From the NCBI RefSeq assembly GCF_018333375.1, contig NZ_BORW01000017.1, positions 41,444 to 105,443 on the forward strand: a DNA stretch of 64,000 nt, read 5' to 3'. The notes under the pieces were generated by a model. That model saw only the letters and a list, made by a program, of their open reading frames with translations, did not search any database and had not been told where the DNA came from. The stretch comes from Paenibacillus cookii (GTDB lineage: Bacteria; Bacillota; Bacilli; Paenibacillales; Paenibacillaceae). The position numbers and the translations under genes were made by a program. Shown here piece after piece: positions 16,511 through 25,315 of the stretch (its first letter is position 1; each line of letters opens with the position of its first letter).

Positions 16511-17380
16511 ATGGAGATTTCGGTTGTTATTCCTACCAGAAACAGACCTAGTAAATTACAAAAGTGTCTTGAAGCATTGGAGAAAGCACGGGAATTTATT
16601 AACTTCACCGTATTTGTATGCGATTCGAGTACGGATGACGAAACGTATCAAAAGGTTGTTGATGTATGCGGTTCTTTTGATTTTGTTAAGGTATTCAGGC
16701 ATGAAGGAAAGAACGTTGCCGCTGCCAGAAATACTTGTGCGAAAGTTGCCACGGGCGACGTCATCGTGAATGTCGATGATGATATTTATGTTGAACCTCA
16801 ATCGATCCTTAAGCTTTATAATAAATACATTTCTGAGCGGGGATGGAGAGTCGTGGCCGGGAGCGTTGCTTGGAGCAATGATTGGAGCACACCCGTGATC
16901 ATGAGACCGATAGGGTACGCTCGAAAAATTAAACCCGGCGAAAAACCGAGTTTCATTATCGGTGCTTTCTTTATATATTCAAAGGATTTGGCTAACTCAC
17001 TCCCATGGAACGAAAGGGTTCGTACCTCGGATGACAGATTTATGGGGGCGTTGTGGCGTAGTAAAGGGATTCAGATGTTATTCGAACCAGATGCCAGAGC
17101 ATTCCATGATCATCAGCATACAAGTTACGAGGCGGAACATTACGAATCACATATTTATGTGAATATGTTTGACGCCATCATTTCCAATTTTAATTTTTCG
17201 AGGATACTGAGCTATCAGGTTTTAGGGTTTTTGGCGGGAGTTAAGCAATATAGAAGGAATCTGGGTGATATGGGCAAGTTTGTTAGATCATGGTTCAAAG
17301 GAAACTATAAATTCATCAAAGATTTGAAATATCTCTACGGCTATAAGAAATTAGAGCTTGAAAATAATGTTCACTACTAG
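16511..17380 (+). CDS. Family 2 glycosyltransferase
   Basis: A 289-residue GT2 enzyme: EISVVIPTRNRPSKLQKCL at the N-terminus, VDDDIYV (the DxD metal site) near residue 95, and VRTSDDRFMGALWR in the acceptor/catalytic region. This gene is noticeably AT-rich compared with the next gene at 17410. The 61-nt gap before it is the largest in this part of the operon and contains CCTAGGTTTTTT, but no full terminator stem. Donor and linkage cannot be read. Confidence 0.86.
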   Translation: MEISVVIPTRNRPSKLQKCLEALEKAREFINFTVFVCDSSTDDETYQKVVDVCGSFDFVKVFRHEGKNVAAARNTCAKVATGDVIVNVDDDIYVEPQSILKLYNKYISERGWRVVAGSVAWSNDWSTPVIMRPIGYARKIKPGEKPSFIIGAFFIYSKDLANSLPWNERVRTSDDRFMGALWRSKGIQMLFEPDARAFHDHQHTSYEAEHYESHIYVNMFDAIISNFNFSRILSYQVLGFLAGVKQYRRNLGDMGKFVRSWFKGNYKFIKDLKYLYGYKKLELENNVHY

Positions 17381-17409
17381 AATATTTTTTTGACGGGGAG
17401 ACAAGAGCG

Positions 17410-18603
17410 ATGGCTATGAATGTGCTTTCGACCGGCATGGGCTGGATTGATCATCAGCATGGCGGGTTGAACCGCTATTTCGCGGATTATACCAAGGCTA
17501 TGAAAGAATACGGCCATACCGAACTGGGATTCGTAGTGGCCCCGCAAAGAGCGGAAATGCCCTCGGACCGGAACATCAGCAACGCAACGAAAGAACTTCG
17601 CATGAACCACTTCCTTCCCCGCATGAAGTCGGTCCAGAAGCATACGATCCAGGCAATCCGAAGCTTTCGTCCGGATGTGTTTAATCCACATTTTGCTTTT
17701 TATACGACGATGGTCACAAGAAACCATATACCTTCCCATATCCCGATCGTCACCCATTTTCATGGACCATGGGCCATGGAGTCCCGGGTCGAAGAGAAGG
17801 ACGGCACAGGCCTTATTCAAGGGATGAAGTATTGGGTTAAAAAACAGGTGGAATTGTTGACCTACCGTCGTTCGGACAGCTTCATCGTACTCAGCGAATA
17901 TTTCCGGGACATTTTAAAGAACAATTACGGAGTGGATGATCGAAAAATCCACATTATACCGGGGGCCGTCGATCATCATTTGTTCCGGCCTCATCCGGAT
18001 CGGGAGAAGTTGCGCTCACAATTGGGCATCCTTCCGGACCAGCCCGTATTGTTCTGCATTCGCAGGCTTGTTCGCCGAATGGGGATCGACCGGCTTATAC
18101 ACGCCATGGTCGCCGTTATTCGCGAACACCCGAATGTCCGTCTGTATATTGGGGGAGACGGCCCGATGCGGAATGAGTTCGAGGCGCTTATTGTTCAGCT
18201 GGGGCTTGCCTCCAACGTCCATTTGCTCGGACGGATTACCAACGAGGAACTTGTATCGTATTACCAGGCGGCCGATGCGAGTATCGTTCCGACGTTGACA
18301 CTTGAGGGATTCGGCCTGATTACCGTAGAGTCGCTTGCTTGTGGAACGCCTGTTCTCGGAACTCCTTATGGGGGAACGAAGGAAATTCTTCATCGTATAT
18401 CGGATGACTTGATGTTCGAGGACGGAACCTCAGAGGCGATGAGCCGAAAAATCATCGATCTGCTTAATCGGAATATGTACCTTCCTTCCCGAGAAGCTTG
18501 CCGGGAAGAGGTCCTGCGCCGGTATACATGGAACCGCGTAGCTGAAGCTGTAACCGAGGTGTTCAACGAGGAAATTAATAAGAGAAGGATGTTTCGGAAA
18601 TGA
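17410..18603 (+). CDS. Family 4 glycosyltransferase
   Basis: A 397-residue GT4 enzyme with a Gly-rich acceptor loop near the N-terminus (HQHGGLNRYFADY), DSFIVLSEYFRDIL, FCIRRLVRRMGIDRLI (donor-domain start, about 217) and the E-x7-E motif in LEGFGLITVESLACGTPVLG (about 303). The start is the ATG at 17410 after GGGGAGACAAG. Base composition switches to clearly higher GC from this gene onward. Its stop overlaps the next start (ATGA). Confidence 0.87.
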   Translation: MAMNVLSTGMGWIDHQHGGLNRYFADYTKAMKEYGHTELGFVVAPQRAEMPSDRNISNATKELRMNHFLPRMKSVQKHTIQAIRSFRPDVFNPHFAFYTTMVTRNHIPSHIPIVTHFHGPWAMESRVEEKDGTGLIQGMKYWVKKQVELLTYRRSDSFIVLSEYFRDILKNNYGVDDRKIHIIPGAVDHHLFRPHPDREKLRSQLGILPDQPVLFCIRRLVRRMGIDRLIHAMVAVIREHPNVRLYIGGDGPMRNEFEALIVQLGLASNVHLLGRITNEELVSYYQAADASIVPTLTLEGFGLITVESLACGTPVLGTPYGGTKEILHRISDDLMFEDGTSEAMSRKIIDLLNRNMYLPSREACREEVLRRYTWNRVAEAVTEVFNEEINKRRMFRK

Positions 18604-19799
18604 AGATTGCTTTTTATAACCATACGAGCACGATTAGCGGCGCAGAAATCAGCTTGCTCCTAACCGCCAAGCACCTTACAAGAGTGCAGCCGATCATATT
18701 CGCTCCAGAGGGAGAGCTTCTGGAGAAGGCCCGGGATCAAGGGCTGGAGGTTGTACCCCTCCCAAGCTACCGTGCAAGGTTAACCCGCAATCCGTTTTTA
18801 ATGACAATATATGTTTTCGGTATGCTTATAGCCGGTTGGCGTCTGGCACTTCTCATGAGGAAAAGCGGGGTGGACATGATTCATGCCAACTCTATACGCG
18901 CTGGCATTATGGCCGGGCTGTTCCGTTGGTATCATAGGAAGCCGGTCGTATGGCACGTCAGGGATATGCCACCCAAAGGAATCATTGGCAGAGTGATCCG
19001 GAGGTTCGCGGGCAGCACGGCCAGTGCGCTTATTGGAATCTCCGAACCAGTCATTCAAGCGTTGAACCACCCGGCAGTAGCCGGAAACTGTCATCTTGTA
19101 CATAATGGAGTCGAGCTCAGGCCATACCGAGCCGAAGAGCGGCAGAGCATTCGCCAGCGAATTCGAAGGGAGCTGGGGTTGCCGCAGGAATCGGAGGTCA
19201 TGGTCATCATCGGCCAGATTGCGCCTTGGAAGAGACAGGAAGACGCCGTTGAGGCGTTCTCCCGCCTATTCCGGGAAGGGCGGCAAGCCTATTTGCTAAT
19301 CGTCGGTGAAGCGAAGTTTCGACAGGAAAATGAAGAGTATCTTATTAGTTTGAAGCAAAAAGTCAAAACCTTGCGCCTGGAAGACAAGGTCATATTCACC
19401 GGGTTTAGGGAGGATGTTTTGGAGATCTGCTGCGCAGCGGATCTCCTTTTATTATGTTCGGACCATGAACCCTTTGGCCGCGTCATTATCGAAGCGATGT
19501 CGCAAGGAACGCCGGTGGTGGCCACCCGGGGAGGAGGCGTTCCGGAGATTATTCAAGATGGCGTGAGCGGGTTGATGTACGAAATCGGGAATGTCGAGGA
19601 GCTTCAAGATCGGATCCGCGACATCCTTGATAACGAGACTTTGCGGCTGGCTCTTCGCCGGAACGGACCGGAGAGGGTCAAGGAGAAGTTTTCCATTGCG
19701 CACACGTCCCAAAAAATCGAGCTTATTTATGACCAGCTGCTGGCAGCTTCAAACCACGAATATTTGGACCGGCCGCGTACGGGGGAGATGTTGGAATGA
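18600..19799 (+). CDS. Family 4 glycosyltransferase
   Basis: A 399-residue GT4 enzyme. AFYNHTSTISGAEISLL provides the acceptor-site loop, ALIGISEPVIQAL and VHNGVELRPY the domain linker, GQIAPWKRQEDAVEAF the donor domain and EPFGRVIIEAMSQGTPVVAT the E-x7-E signature (about 299). Both ends overlap neighbouring genes by 4 nt, giving tight translational coupling in the order GT4-GT4-GT4-manC. Mannose is a plausible donor sugar, because manC follows in the same operon; that is inference. Confidence 0.87.
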   Translation: MKIAFYNHTSTISGAEISLLLTAKHLTRVQPIIFAPEGELLEKARDQGLEVVPLPSYRARLTRNPFLMTIYVFGMLIAGWRLALLMRKSGVDMIHANSIRAGIMAGLFRWYHRKPVVWHVRDMPPKGIIGRVIRRFAGSTASALIGISEPVIQALNHPAVAGNCHLVHNGVELRPYRAEERQSIRQRIRRELGLPQESEVMVIIGQIAPWKRQEDAVEAFSRLFREGRQAYLLIVGEAKFRQENEEYLISLKQKVKTLRLEDKVIFTGFREDVLEICCAADLLLLCSDHEPFGRVIIEAMSQGTPVVATRGGGVPEIIQDGVSGLMYEIGNVEELQDRIRDILDNETLRLALRRNGPERVKEKFSIAHTSQKIELIYDQLLAASNHEYLDRPRTGEMLE

Positions 19800-20935
19800 A
19801 TGATTTAAAGGTTGCAATCGTCCATGACTACCTGAATCAAATGGGAGGCGCCGAACGGGTCGTGGCCGTCTTTCACAAGATGTTTCCGCAGGCGCCGATT
19901 TATACGACGATTGCGGATGGCGATAAGCTGCTTCCGGAACTGGCGGATGCCGTCATCAAGGTCACCTGGATGCAGCGGATTCCATGGGTGTTATCCAAAT
20001 TCAAGCTGTTTTTCTGGTTATATCCGTTTGCGGTCCGCTCCATGAACGTGAAGGGATACGACCTGATCCTCAGCTCCAGCAGCGCGTATGCAAAAGGGGT
20101 GCGAAAGGGCAGGGCAAGCGTCCATGTCTGCTATTGCCACACGCCCATGCGATTTGCGTGGAATTTTGAGTCGTATATGGAGGGAGTCGAGGTCCCCCCT
20201 TCCGTCAAACGGATCGCAAAATGGCTTACGCACCCGCTGCGGATCTGGGACCGGCACAATTCCAAAAAGGTGGATCGGATCATCGCGAATTCAACGATCG
20301 TCAAGGAGCGGATCGGCCAATGTTACGGCGTCCATTCGCCCGTTATTTTTCCTCCGGTGGATATCAGCCGATTCAACATTGCTGAGCAGCCGCCTGAAGA
20401 TTACTTTCTTGTCGTTTCGCGGCTGGTGTCTTATAAAAAAATCGATCTGGCGGTTGAAGCCTGCACGCTGCTCGGACAGAGACTGCTGGTCGTGGGGGAC
20501 GGACCGGACCGGCAAAGGCTCGAAAAAATCGCGGGGGCGACGGTCACGTTTCTGGGAAGGCGGAGCGATGAAGAAGTCGTCCAATATATGCAGCGCTGCA
20601 AAGCGCTGATTTTTCCCGGCATTGAGGATTTTGGCATTACGCCGCTTGAGGCGAATGCGTGCGGCAGACCGATCATCGCTTTTTGCGGGGGCGGTGCCCT
20701 GGATACGGTCGTGCCGGAAAAAACGGGACTCTTTTTTAAGGAACAGCGGATCGGTGCATTGATGGAAGCCATTGAGCGGTTCCATCGATATGATTGGGAT
20801 CCCGCCTATATTCGGGCGCATGCCGAGCAATTCGGCGAGCATGTGTTTATGGCGCGGCTCCGGTCCAGCATTGAGGAGCTTGTCCTGGAAAAGACGAGTC
20901 GCGAAATGACTATGGAAGCAAAAAGGAGCTACTGA
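19796..20935 (+). CDS. Family 4 glycosyltransferase, WbaZ/mannosyltransferase-like
   Basis: A 379-residue GT4 enzyme with the distinctive VAIVHDYLNQMGGAERV opening (5-21) and YCHTPMRFAWNFESY (about 121), typical of the WbaZ-like mannosyltransferase subgroup. Then come RIIANSTIVKERI, VVSRLVSYKKIDLAVEA and the donor motif EDFGITPLEANACGRPIIA (about 281). It precedes the GDP-mannose-forming enzyme gene directly (shared base at 20935), supporting GDP-mannose as donor. Linkage unknown. Confidence 0.87.
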   Translation: MNDLKVAIVHDYLNQMGGAERVVAVFHKMFPQAPIYTTIADGDKLLPELADAVIKVTWMQRIPWVLSKFKLFFWLYPFAVRSMNVKGYDLILSSSSAYAKGVRKGRASVHVCYCHTPMRFAWNFESYMEGVEVPPSVKRIAKWLTHPLRIWDRHNSKKVDRIIANSTIVKERIGQCYGVHSPVIFPPVDISRFNIAEQPPEDYFLVVSRLVSYKKIDLAVEACTLLGQRLLVVGDGPDRQRLEKIAGATVTFLGRRSDEEVVQYMQRCKALIFPGIEDFGITPLEANACGRPIIAFCGGGALDTVVPEKTGLFFKEQRIGALMEAIERFHRYDWDPAYIRAHAEQFGEHVFMARLRSSIEELVLEKTSREMTMEAKRSY

Positions 20936-22314
20936 TGATGCATATCATTTTGTTGTCCGGCGGAAGCGGAAATCGATTGTGGCCTTTATCGAACGATACC
21001 CGGTCCAAGCAGTTTCTGAAAATTTTGGAATGCGCGTCTGGCCAGCGGGAGTCGATGGTGCAGCGCGTCTGGGGCCAACTGGGACAAAAGAATCTCCGGG
21101 AGCGTTCCGTTTTGGCGACCGGGAGGAGCCAGGTGGAACTGATCCAGAGCCAGCTTGGACCCGAGGTGGAGTTGATTGTTGAGCCGGAGCGCAGGGATAC
21201 GTTTCCGGCAATCGCTTTGGCTGCCGGTTATTTATACTCCGTCAAAGGCGCCGCACTCAGCGATGTCGTGATCGTCCTTCCGGTGGATCTTTTTGTGGAG
21301 GACCTGTTCTTCGATAAAGTGAAAGAGCTGGAGTCGCTAATGGTACATACGAAGGCCGAGCTGGGCTTGATGGGCGTTTCGCCGGACCATCCATCATCTA
21401 AATTCGGTTATATCGTGCCCCAATCGCCCATAACCGAAGCGCATGGAACGGAGTTCTTCCGGGTCAGCCATTTCGTCGAAAAACCCGACGGACCGGCGGC
21501 CCTTCGCTTGATGGAACAATCGGCCATATGGAATTGCGGCGTATTTGCTTTCCGGCTGGAATACATGATCGAACATCTGATCCAGCGTTCCCTTCCCATT
21601 CAATATGACGAATTGTTAAACCAGTACAGCCGGATGGAAAAAATCAGCTTTGATTATGCCGTCGTGGAGCAGGCAACAAATATTGTCGCCATGCCTTACC
21701 GCGGGATCTGGAAGGATCTCGGCACCTGGGACGCGCTGACGGAAGAGGTCCGTACGCCTTTGATCGGGAAAGGAACGTTGACCGAAGATTCGACCCGTAC
21801 GCATGTCATTAACGAGCTGGACATTCCGATCACGGTCATTGGAGCTCCCAACTTAATCGTGGCGGCAAGTCCCGACGGCATTCTCGTATCCGAAAAAAAC
21901 GCCAGTATGCGCATCAAAGACGTGATGAAGTTCGGCGAGCAGCGTCCCATGTATGAGGAGCGCCGCTGGGGCCGCTACCGGGTGCTGGACTATATCAAGT
22001 ATCCCAACGGGAATGAAGTATTGACGAAGCGGATATGCATACTGCAAGGGAAAAATTTGAGTTATCAATATCATTTGCATCGCAGCGAGGTGTGGACCGT
22101 CGTGTCCGGCGTCGGGGAAATGGTGCTGGACGGCAATGTGCGGAGCATTGGAAAAGGGGACGTCATCGTCATCCCTGCGGGTGCGAAACACAGCCTGCGC
22201 GCCATTACGGATATTGAAATGATAGAGGTGCAGACCGGCAGCGAATTGGTCGAGGAGGACGTCGTGAGACTGGCGATGAAATGGGAGGAAATCGAAGTCA
22301 ATGTGTTGAGCTGA
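20935..22314 (+). CDS. manC: Mannose-1-phosphate guanylyltransferase / mannose-6-phosphate isomerase
   Basis: A 459-residue bifunctional-type ManC/AlgA protein. The N-terminal nucleotidyltransferase domain shows LLSGGSGNRLWPLS (5-18), RSKQFLKI, VLPVDLFV and FVEKPDG. The C-terminal cupin (about 360-450) shows YHLHRSEVWTVVSGVGEMVLDG with the metal-binding His pair. It makes GDP-mannose from mannose-1-phosphate and, if the cupin is active, mannose-1-P precursor supply from fructose-6-phosphate. The start is the ATG at 20935 (AAGGAG upstream); a second ATG is adjacent. The product would be the donor for the mannosyltransferase-like enzymes encoded upstream. Confidence 0.92.
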   Translation: MMHIILLSGGSGNRLWPLSNDTRSKQFLKILECASGQRESMVQRVWGQLGQKNLRERSVLATGRSQVELIQSQLGPEVELIVEPERRDTFPAIALAAGYLYSVKGAALSDVVIVLPVDLFVEDLFFDKVKELESLMVHTKAELGLMGVSPDHPSSKFGYIVPQSPITEAHGTEFFRVSHFVEKPDGPAALRLMEQSAIWNCGVFAFRLEYMIEHLIQRSLPIQYDELLNQYSRMEKISFDYAVVEQATNIVAMPYRGIWKDLGTWDALTEEVRTPLIGKGTLTEDSTRTHVINELDIPITVIGAPNLIVAASPDGILVSEKNASMRIKDVMKFGEQRPMYEERRWGRYRVLDYIKYPNGNEVLTKRICILQGKNLSYQYHLHRSEVWTVVSGVGEMVLDGNVRSIGKGDVIVIPAGAKHSLRAITDIEMIEVQTGSELVEEDVVRLAMKWEEIEVNVLS

Positions 22315-22373
22315 CAGCGGAAATTACGAAACGGCGAAACAGCGAATTCTATTATAGAAGGAATGAAGCGAAA

Positions 22374-23705
22374 ATGAAAATTGCGGTCATAGGAACAGGT
22401 TACGTTGGATTGGTTTCGGGCGTATGTTTCTCCGAGCTTGGGAACGAGGTGGTTTGCGTCGATAAGATTGCGGCTAAAATCGAACGCTTGAACGGTGGCG
22501 AAGTGCCGATCTACGAACCTGGACTCCAGTCCATGATAGCTTCCAATAAAGAAGCGGGCAGGCTTCGTTTCGCGACGGACCTGAACGCTTCCGTGAAATG
22601 GTCGGATATCGTCATCATCGCGGTGGGAACGCCGTCCCTGCCGAACGGGCAGGCCAATTTGGGGTATGTCGAGGAAGCGGCCCGGGAGATCGGAAACGCC
22701 ATGAACGGTTATAAAATCATCGTCACCAAAAGCACCGTTCCGGTGGGCACGAACGAAAAAATCGCCAACATCATCGCGAACCATACGGAAAAACCTTTTG
22801 ACGTTGCATCCGTTCCCGAGTTTCTGCGCGAGGGAACCGCGATCCAAGATACGCTGCATCCGGATCGTATCGTGATTGGCACGGACAGCCCAAAAGCGAG
22901 GGAGCGGCTCGTCGAACTGCATAAAAGCTTGACGCCCGATATCATCGTAACCGATATCCGCAGCGCGGAAATGATTAAATATGCCTCGAATGCGTTTCTT
23001 GCAACCAAAATTTCTTTTATCAACGAAATCGCGAATATATGCGAAAAGGTCGGAGCCGATGTGACGAAAGTAGCCTCCGGAATGGGCTACGACAAGCGCA
23101 TAGGCTCTTCTTTTTTAAAAGCGGGCATCGGTTACGGCGGTTCTTGTTTCCCGAAAGACACCCAGGCCCTTGTCCAGATCGCGGGCCAAATGGATTATGA
23201 TTTCAAGCTTCTGAAGTCCGTGATCGAAGTGAACCGGGATCAGCGCCTGAACGTCGTTCGCAAGCTGGAGTCCTTGCTGGACGGACTGGCGGGTACGACG
23301 ATCGGAGTTTGGGGACTTGCGTTTAAACCCGATACGGATGACGTCCGCGAGTCCCCGGCATTGGAAATCATCGCCGCGCTTGAGCGGCGCGGAGCACAGG
23401 TGAAAGCGTATGATCCAATCGCCGGGGACAATTTCAGGGAAATTTACGGTTCGAACACCGTGATCTACTGCGACAACGCGAAGGAAGCGGCTTGGCAATC
23501 GGATGCGCTTTGCATTTTGACGGAATGGCAGGAATTTCTACAGATTCCGTTAACGGATATCGAAGGCTGGCTGAAGCTGCCGTATTTGATTGATGGCAGA
23601 AACATTTATGACGAAGGGCAAGTGGCAAATACGAATCTTGTTTATTATTCCGTGGGCCGGCCCGGCATGAATCGGGGCGCGAAGGAACAGGCGCCGGTCT
23701 TATAA
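22374..23705 (+). CDS. UDP-glucose 6-dehydrogenase
   Basis: A 443-residue NAD-dependent enzyme converting UDP-glucose to UDP-glucuronate, giving the polymer an acidic sugar. It has the Rossmann opening MKIAVIGTGYVGLVSG, the substrate motif SVPEFLREG, the catalytic cysteine in GYGGSCFPKDTQAL (about Cys260) and the C-terminal domain WGLAFKPDTDDVRESPA. The start chosen is the ATG at 22374, because the Rossmann strand begins there; the open frame extends to 22281 inside manC. It uses the product of galU at the other end of the operon. Its stop abuts the lasso-type nucleotidyltransferase gene. Confidence 0.93.
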   Translation: MKIAVIGTGYVGLVSGVCFSELGNEVVCVDKIAAKIERLNGGEVPIYEPGLQSMIASNKEAGRLRFATDLNASVKWSDIVIIAVGTPSLPNGQANLGYVEEAAREIGNAMNGYKIIVTKSTVPVGTNEKIANIIANHTEKPFDVASVPEFLREGTAIQDTLHPDRIVIGTDSPKARERLVELHKSLTPDIIVTDIRSAEMIKYASNAFLATKISFINEIANICEKVGADVTKVASGMGYDKRIGSSFLKAGIGYGGSCFPKDTQALVQIAGQMDYDFKLLKSVIEVNRDQRLNVVRKLESLLDGLAGTTIGVWGLAFKPDTDDVRESPALEIIAALERRGAQVKAYDPIAGDNFREIYGSNTVIYCDNAKEAAWQSDALCILTEWQEFLQIPLTDIEGWLKLPYLIDGRNIYDEGQVANTNLVYYSVGRPGMNRGAKEQAPVL

Positions 23706-24914
23706 ATGGAACCTATTCGATTGGAGATAGCGGGGGAGGAATCTTTGAGAGCAGAAGCCATGGAGTTGGACCTCAGCGGTTTGCCGGAAGAATTGATTTT
23801 TTTATTGAGCTTGTTGGGGAGAACATCCCCGGATCAGCATCTGATTCGGGAGCTGGGAGCGGTGCTGGACTGGGATCGGTTCATGAAGCTTGCGATGCAC
23901 CATCGGGTATATCCCCTGGCATATATCAAATTAAAAGAAGCGTATGCCGCCTCGGTTCCTCCGGGCGTCATGGAATCCTTGCATCGCCAGTACCAAAGCA
24001 ATACCGTCAAAATGCTCCATCTCAGCAGGGAAATGAGCCGCGTCTACGAACGTTTGGACGAAGCAGGGGTACGGACGCTTTTGTTGAAGGGGCCGGCGCT
24101 CGCCTTCCAGCTGTACGGAGATTTGGCCCATCGGACATCCAAAGACCTGGATATTCTGGTGTCGCCGGATGAAGTGGAACGGGCGGAGGACGTACTGCTG
24201 CAGCTAGGTTATGAACTGATGGATTACCGCGCCTTGGGCAATTGGAAAAAAAAGTCCCATCATCTTTCGTACGAACACAAGGAGCACCGGACGCAAGTGG
24301 AAGTGCACTGGAGATTGAATCCTCACTTCAGCAAATCGTACTCGTTCGAAAAACTATGGGAGCGCAAGCGCGCCGTGGCCCTGGCGAACCAAACCTTCCA
24401 CTGCCTGGGAAACGAAGATCAGCTTCACTACCTGACGGACCATGGGGCAAGGCACGGCTGGTTCCGGTTGCGGTGGTTAATGGATATCGAACGTTTGCTG
24501 CCTCAAATCAGCGGAACCCGGCTCAGGGACGTTCTGAAACAGCATGGCGGCAAACATCACGTTGGGCAGGCGCTGATCTTATCGTCCCAGTTGCTGTCGG
24601 CGGAGATTCCCGGTGAACTGGAGGAGCTGGCAAGGGATGCGAAAGCGCGCCGGCTTGCCGACCAAGCCCTTTTTTACGTTTCGCGCATCGTCCAATTAAA
24701 CCCCGTACCCGAAAAAAGCGTTGCCTGGCATTATTACCGTTACCTTTTTTCGTTAATGTCAACCCGACAAAAGATCGCCTATCTCCTTAACAAAACGCTC
24801 CCCAGTTCGCGGGATGCATTATTGCTGCCGCTGCCGAAGCCGCTTTATTTTCTATATTACCCCCTTCGGCCGTTGCTATGGTTCTGGAGGCGGTTCAGGC
24901 AACAGTCCGCATAA
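23706..24914 (+). CDS. Lasso-cluster nucleotidyltransferase-fold protein (PF14907-like, PsmN/PadeN type)
   Basis: A 402-residue protein with the NTP_transf_5 pattern: LLLKGPALAFQLYGDLAHRTSKD near 125-147 and the metal pair Asp147/Asp149 in KDLDILV. Relatives are standard members of kinase-bearing lasso clusters. As I recall, in pseudomycoidin the equivalent protein adds hexoses to the phosphate installed by the kinase. Here it abuts the UDP-glucose dehydrogenase gene with no gap, so it is probably read from the EPS operon, while the lasso B1 gene after it has its own promoter. The listed ATG at 23706 has a poor ribosome site; a TTG at 23743 behind GGGGGAGG, or an ATG at 23760, are possible true starts. 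Function is inferred from family and place. Confidence 0.75.
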   Translation: MEPIRLEIAGEESLRAEAMELDLSGLPEELIFLLSLLGRTSPDQHLIRELGAVLDWDRFMKLAMHHRVYPLAYIKLKEAYAASVPPGVMESLHRQYQSNTVKMLHLSREMSRVYERLDEAGVRTLLLKGPALAFQLYGDLAHRTSKDLDILVSPDEVERAEDVLLQLGYELMDYRALGNWKKKSHHLSYEHKEHRTQVEVHWRLNPHFSKSYSFEKLWERKRAVALANQTFHCLGNEDQLHYLTDHGARHGWFRLRWLMDIERLLPQISGTRLRDVLKQHGGKHHVGQALILSSQLLSAEIPGELEELARDAKARRLADQALFYVSRIVQLNPVPEKSVAWHYYRYLFSLMSTRQKIAYLLNKTLPSSRDALLLPLPKPLYFLYYPLRPLLWFWRRFRQQSA

Positions 24915-24953
24915 TACCGTCTGGCGGTTGTATACAAAACAACCTGTTTTTGC

Positions 24954-24974
24954 TATAATGATACAAAATGTATC
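24954..24974 (+). promoter_or_regulatory. Promoter of lasso B1-B2-D operon with perfect Xre-type operator
   Basis: An extended -10, TGC-TATAAT (24954-24959), is followed without a gap by GATACA-AAA-TGTATC (24960-24974), a perfect palindrome covering the expected start point. From memory this is exactly the 15-bp operator reported for PBSX Xre. The -35 region is weak (TTGTAT about 20 bp upstream). Confidence 0.72.
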
Positions 24975-25018
24975 ATCCAAATGCAGTGCGCAAAATCCAA
25001 TTAGAGGAGGCTCGCTTT

Positions 25019-25315
25019 ATGGGCGTCGACGTGATTTCATCAGATGTGTTGGTCAAACAATCCGAAGGTTTTTTGGTCAGTGAAATGGATGGCGAAAAGG
25101 TGATGCTGAGCATCGAAAACGGAAAATATTATAATTTGGGGCAGACCGGAAGCCGGATCTGGGAGCTCATTGCTTCCCCCGTAACCATTTCCGGGATCGT
25201 GGATCAATTAGTGGAAGAGTTTGAAATCGGGCGGGAGGCCTGTGAGCAGCAAGTATTTGCTTTTCTGAGGCAGCTTGCGGCGGAGAAACTGATACAGGTG
25301 TGCTTTAAGCGATGA
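25019..25315 (+). CDS. Lasso peptide B1 protein (PqqD-like RiPP recognition element)
   Basis: A 98-residue stand-alone RRE of the PqqD family. It has the usual beta-strand opening (VLVKQSEGFLVSEMDGEKVMLSI split by a turn), the NGKYYNLGQTGSRIWELI core (about 36-53) and a C-terminal three-helix part. It binds the precursor leader (W-x-x-P-x-L) and presents it to the B2 protease. The start is the ATG at 25019 after GAGGAGG; an ATG at 24968 lies inside the operator and would precede the predicted start point. It overlaps B2 by 4 nt. Confidence 0.9.
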   Translation: MGVDVISSDVLVKQSEGFLVSEMDGEKVMLSIENGKYYNLGQTGSRIWELIASPVTISGIVDQLVEEFEIGREACEQQVFAFLRQLAAEKLIQVCFKR

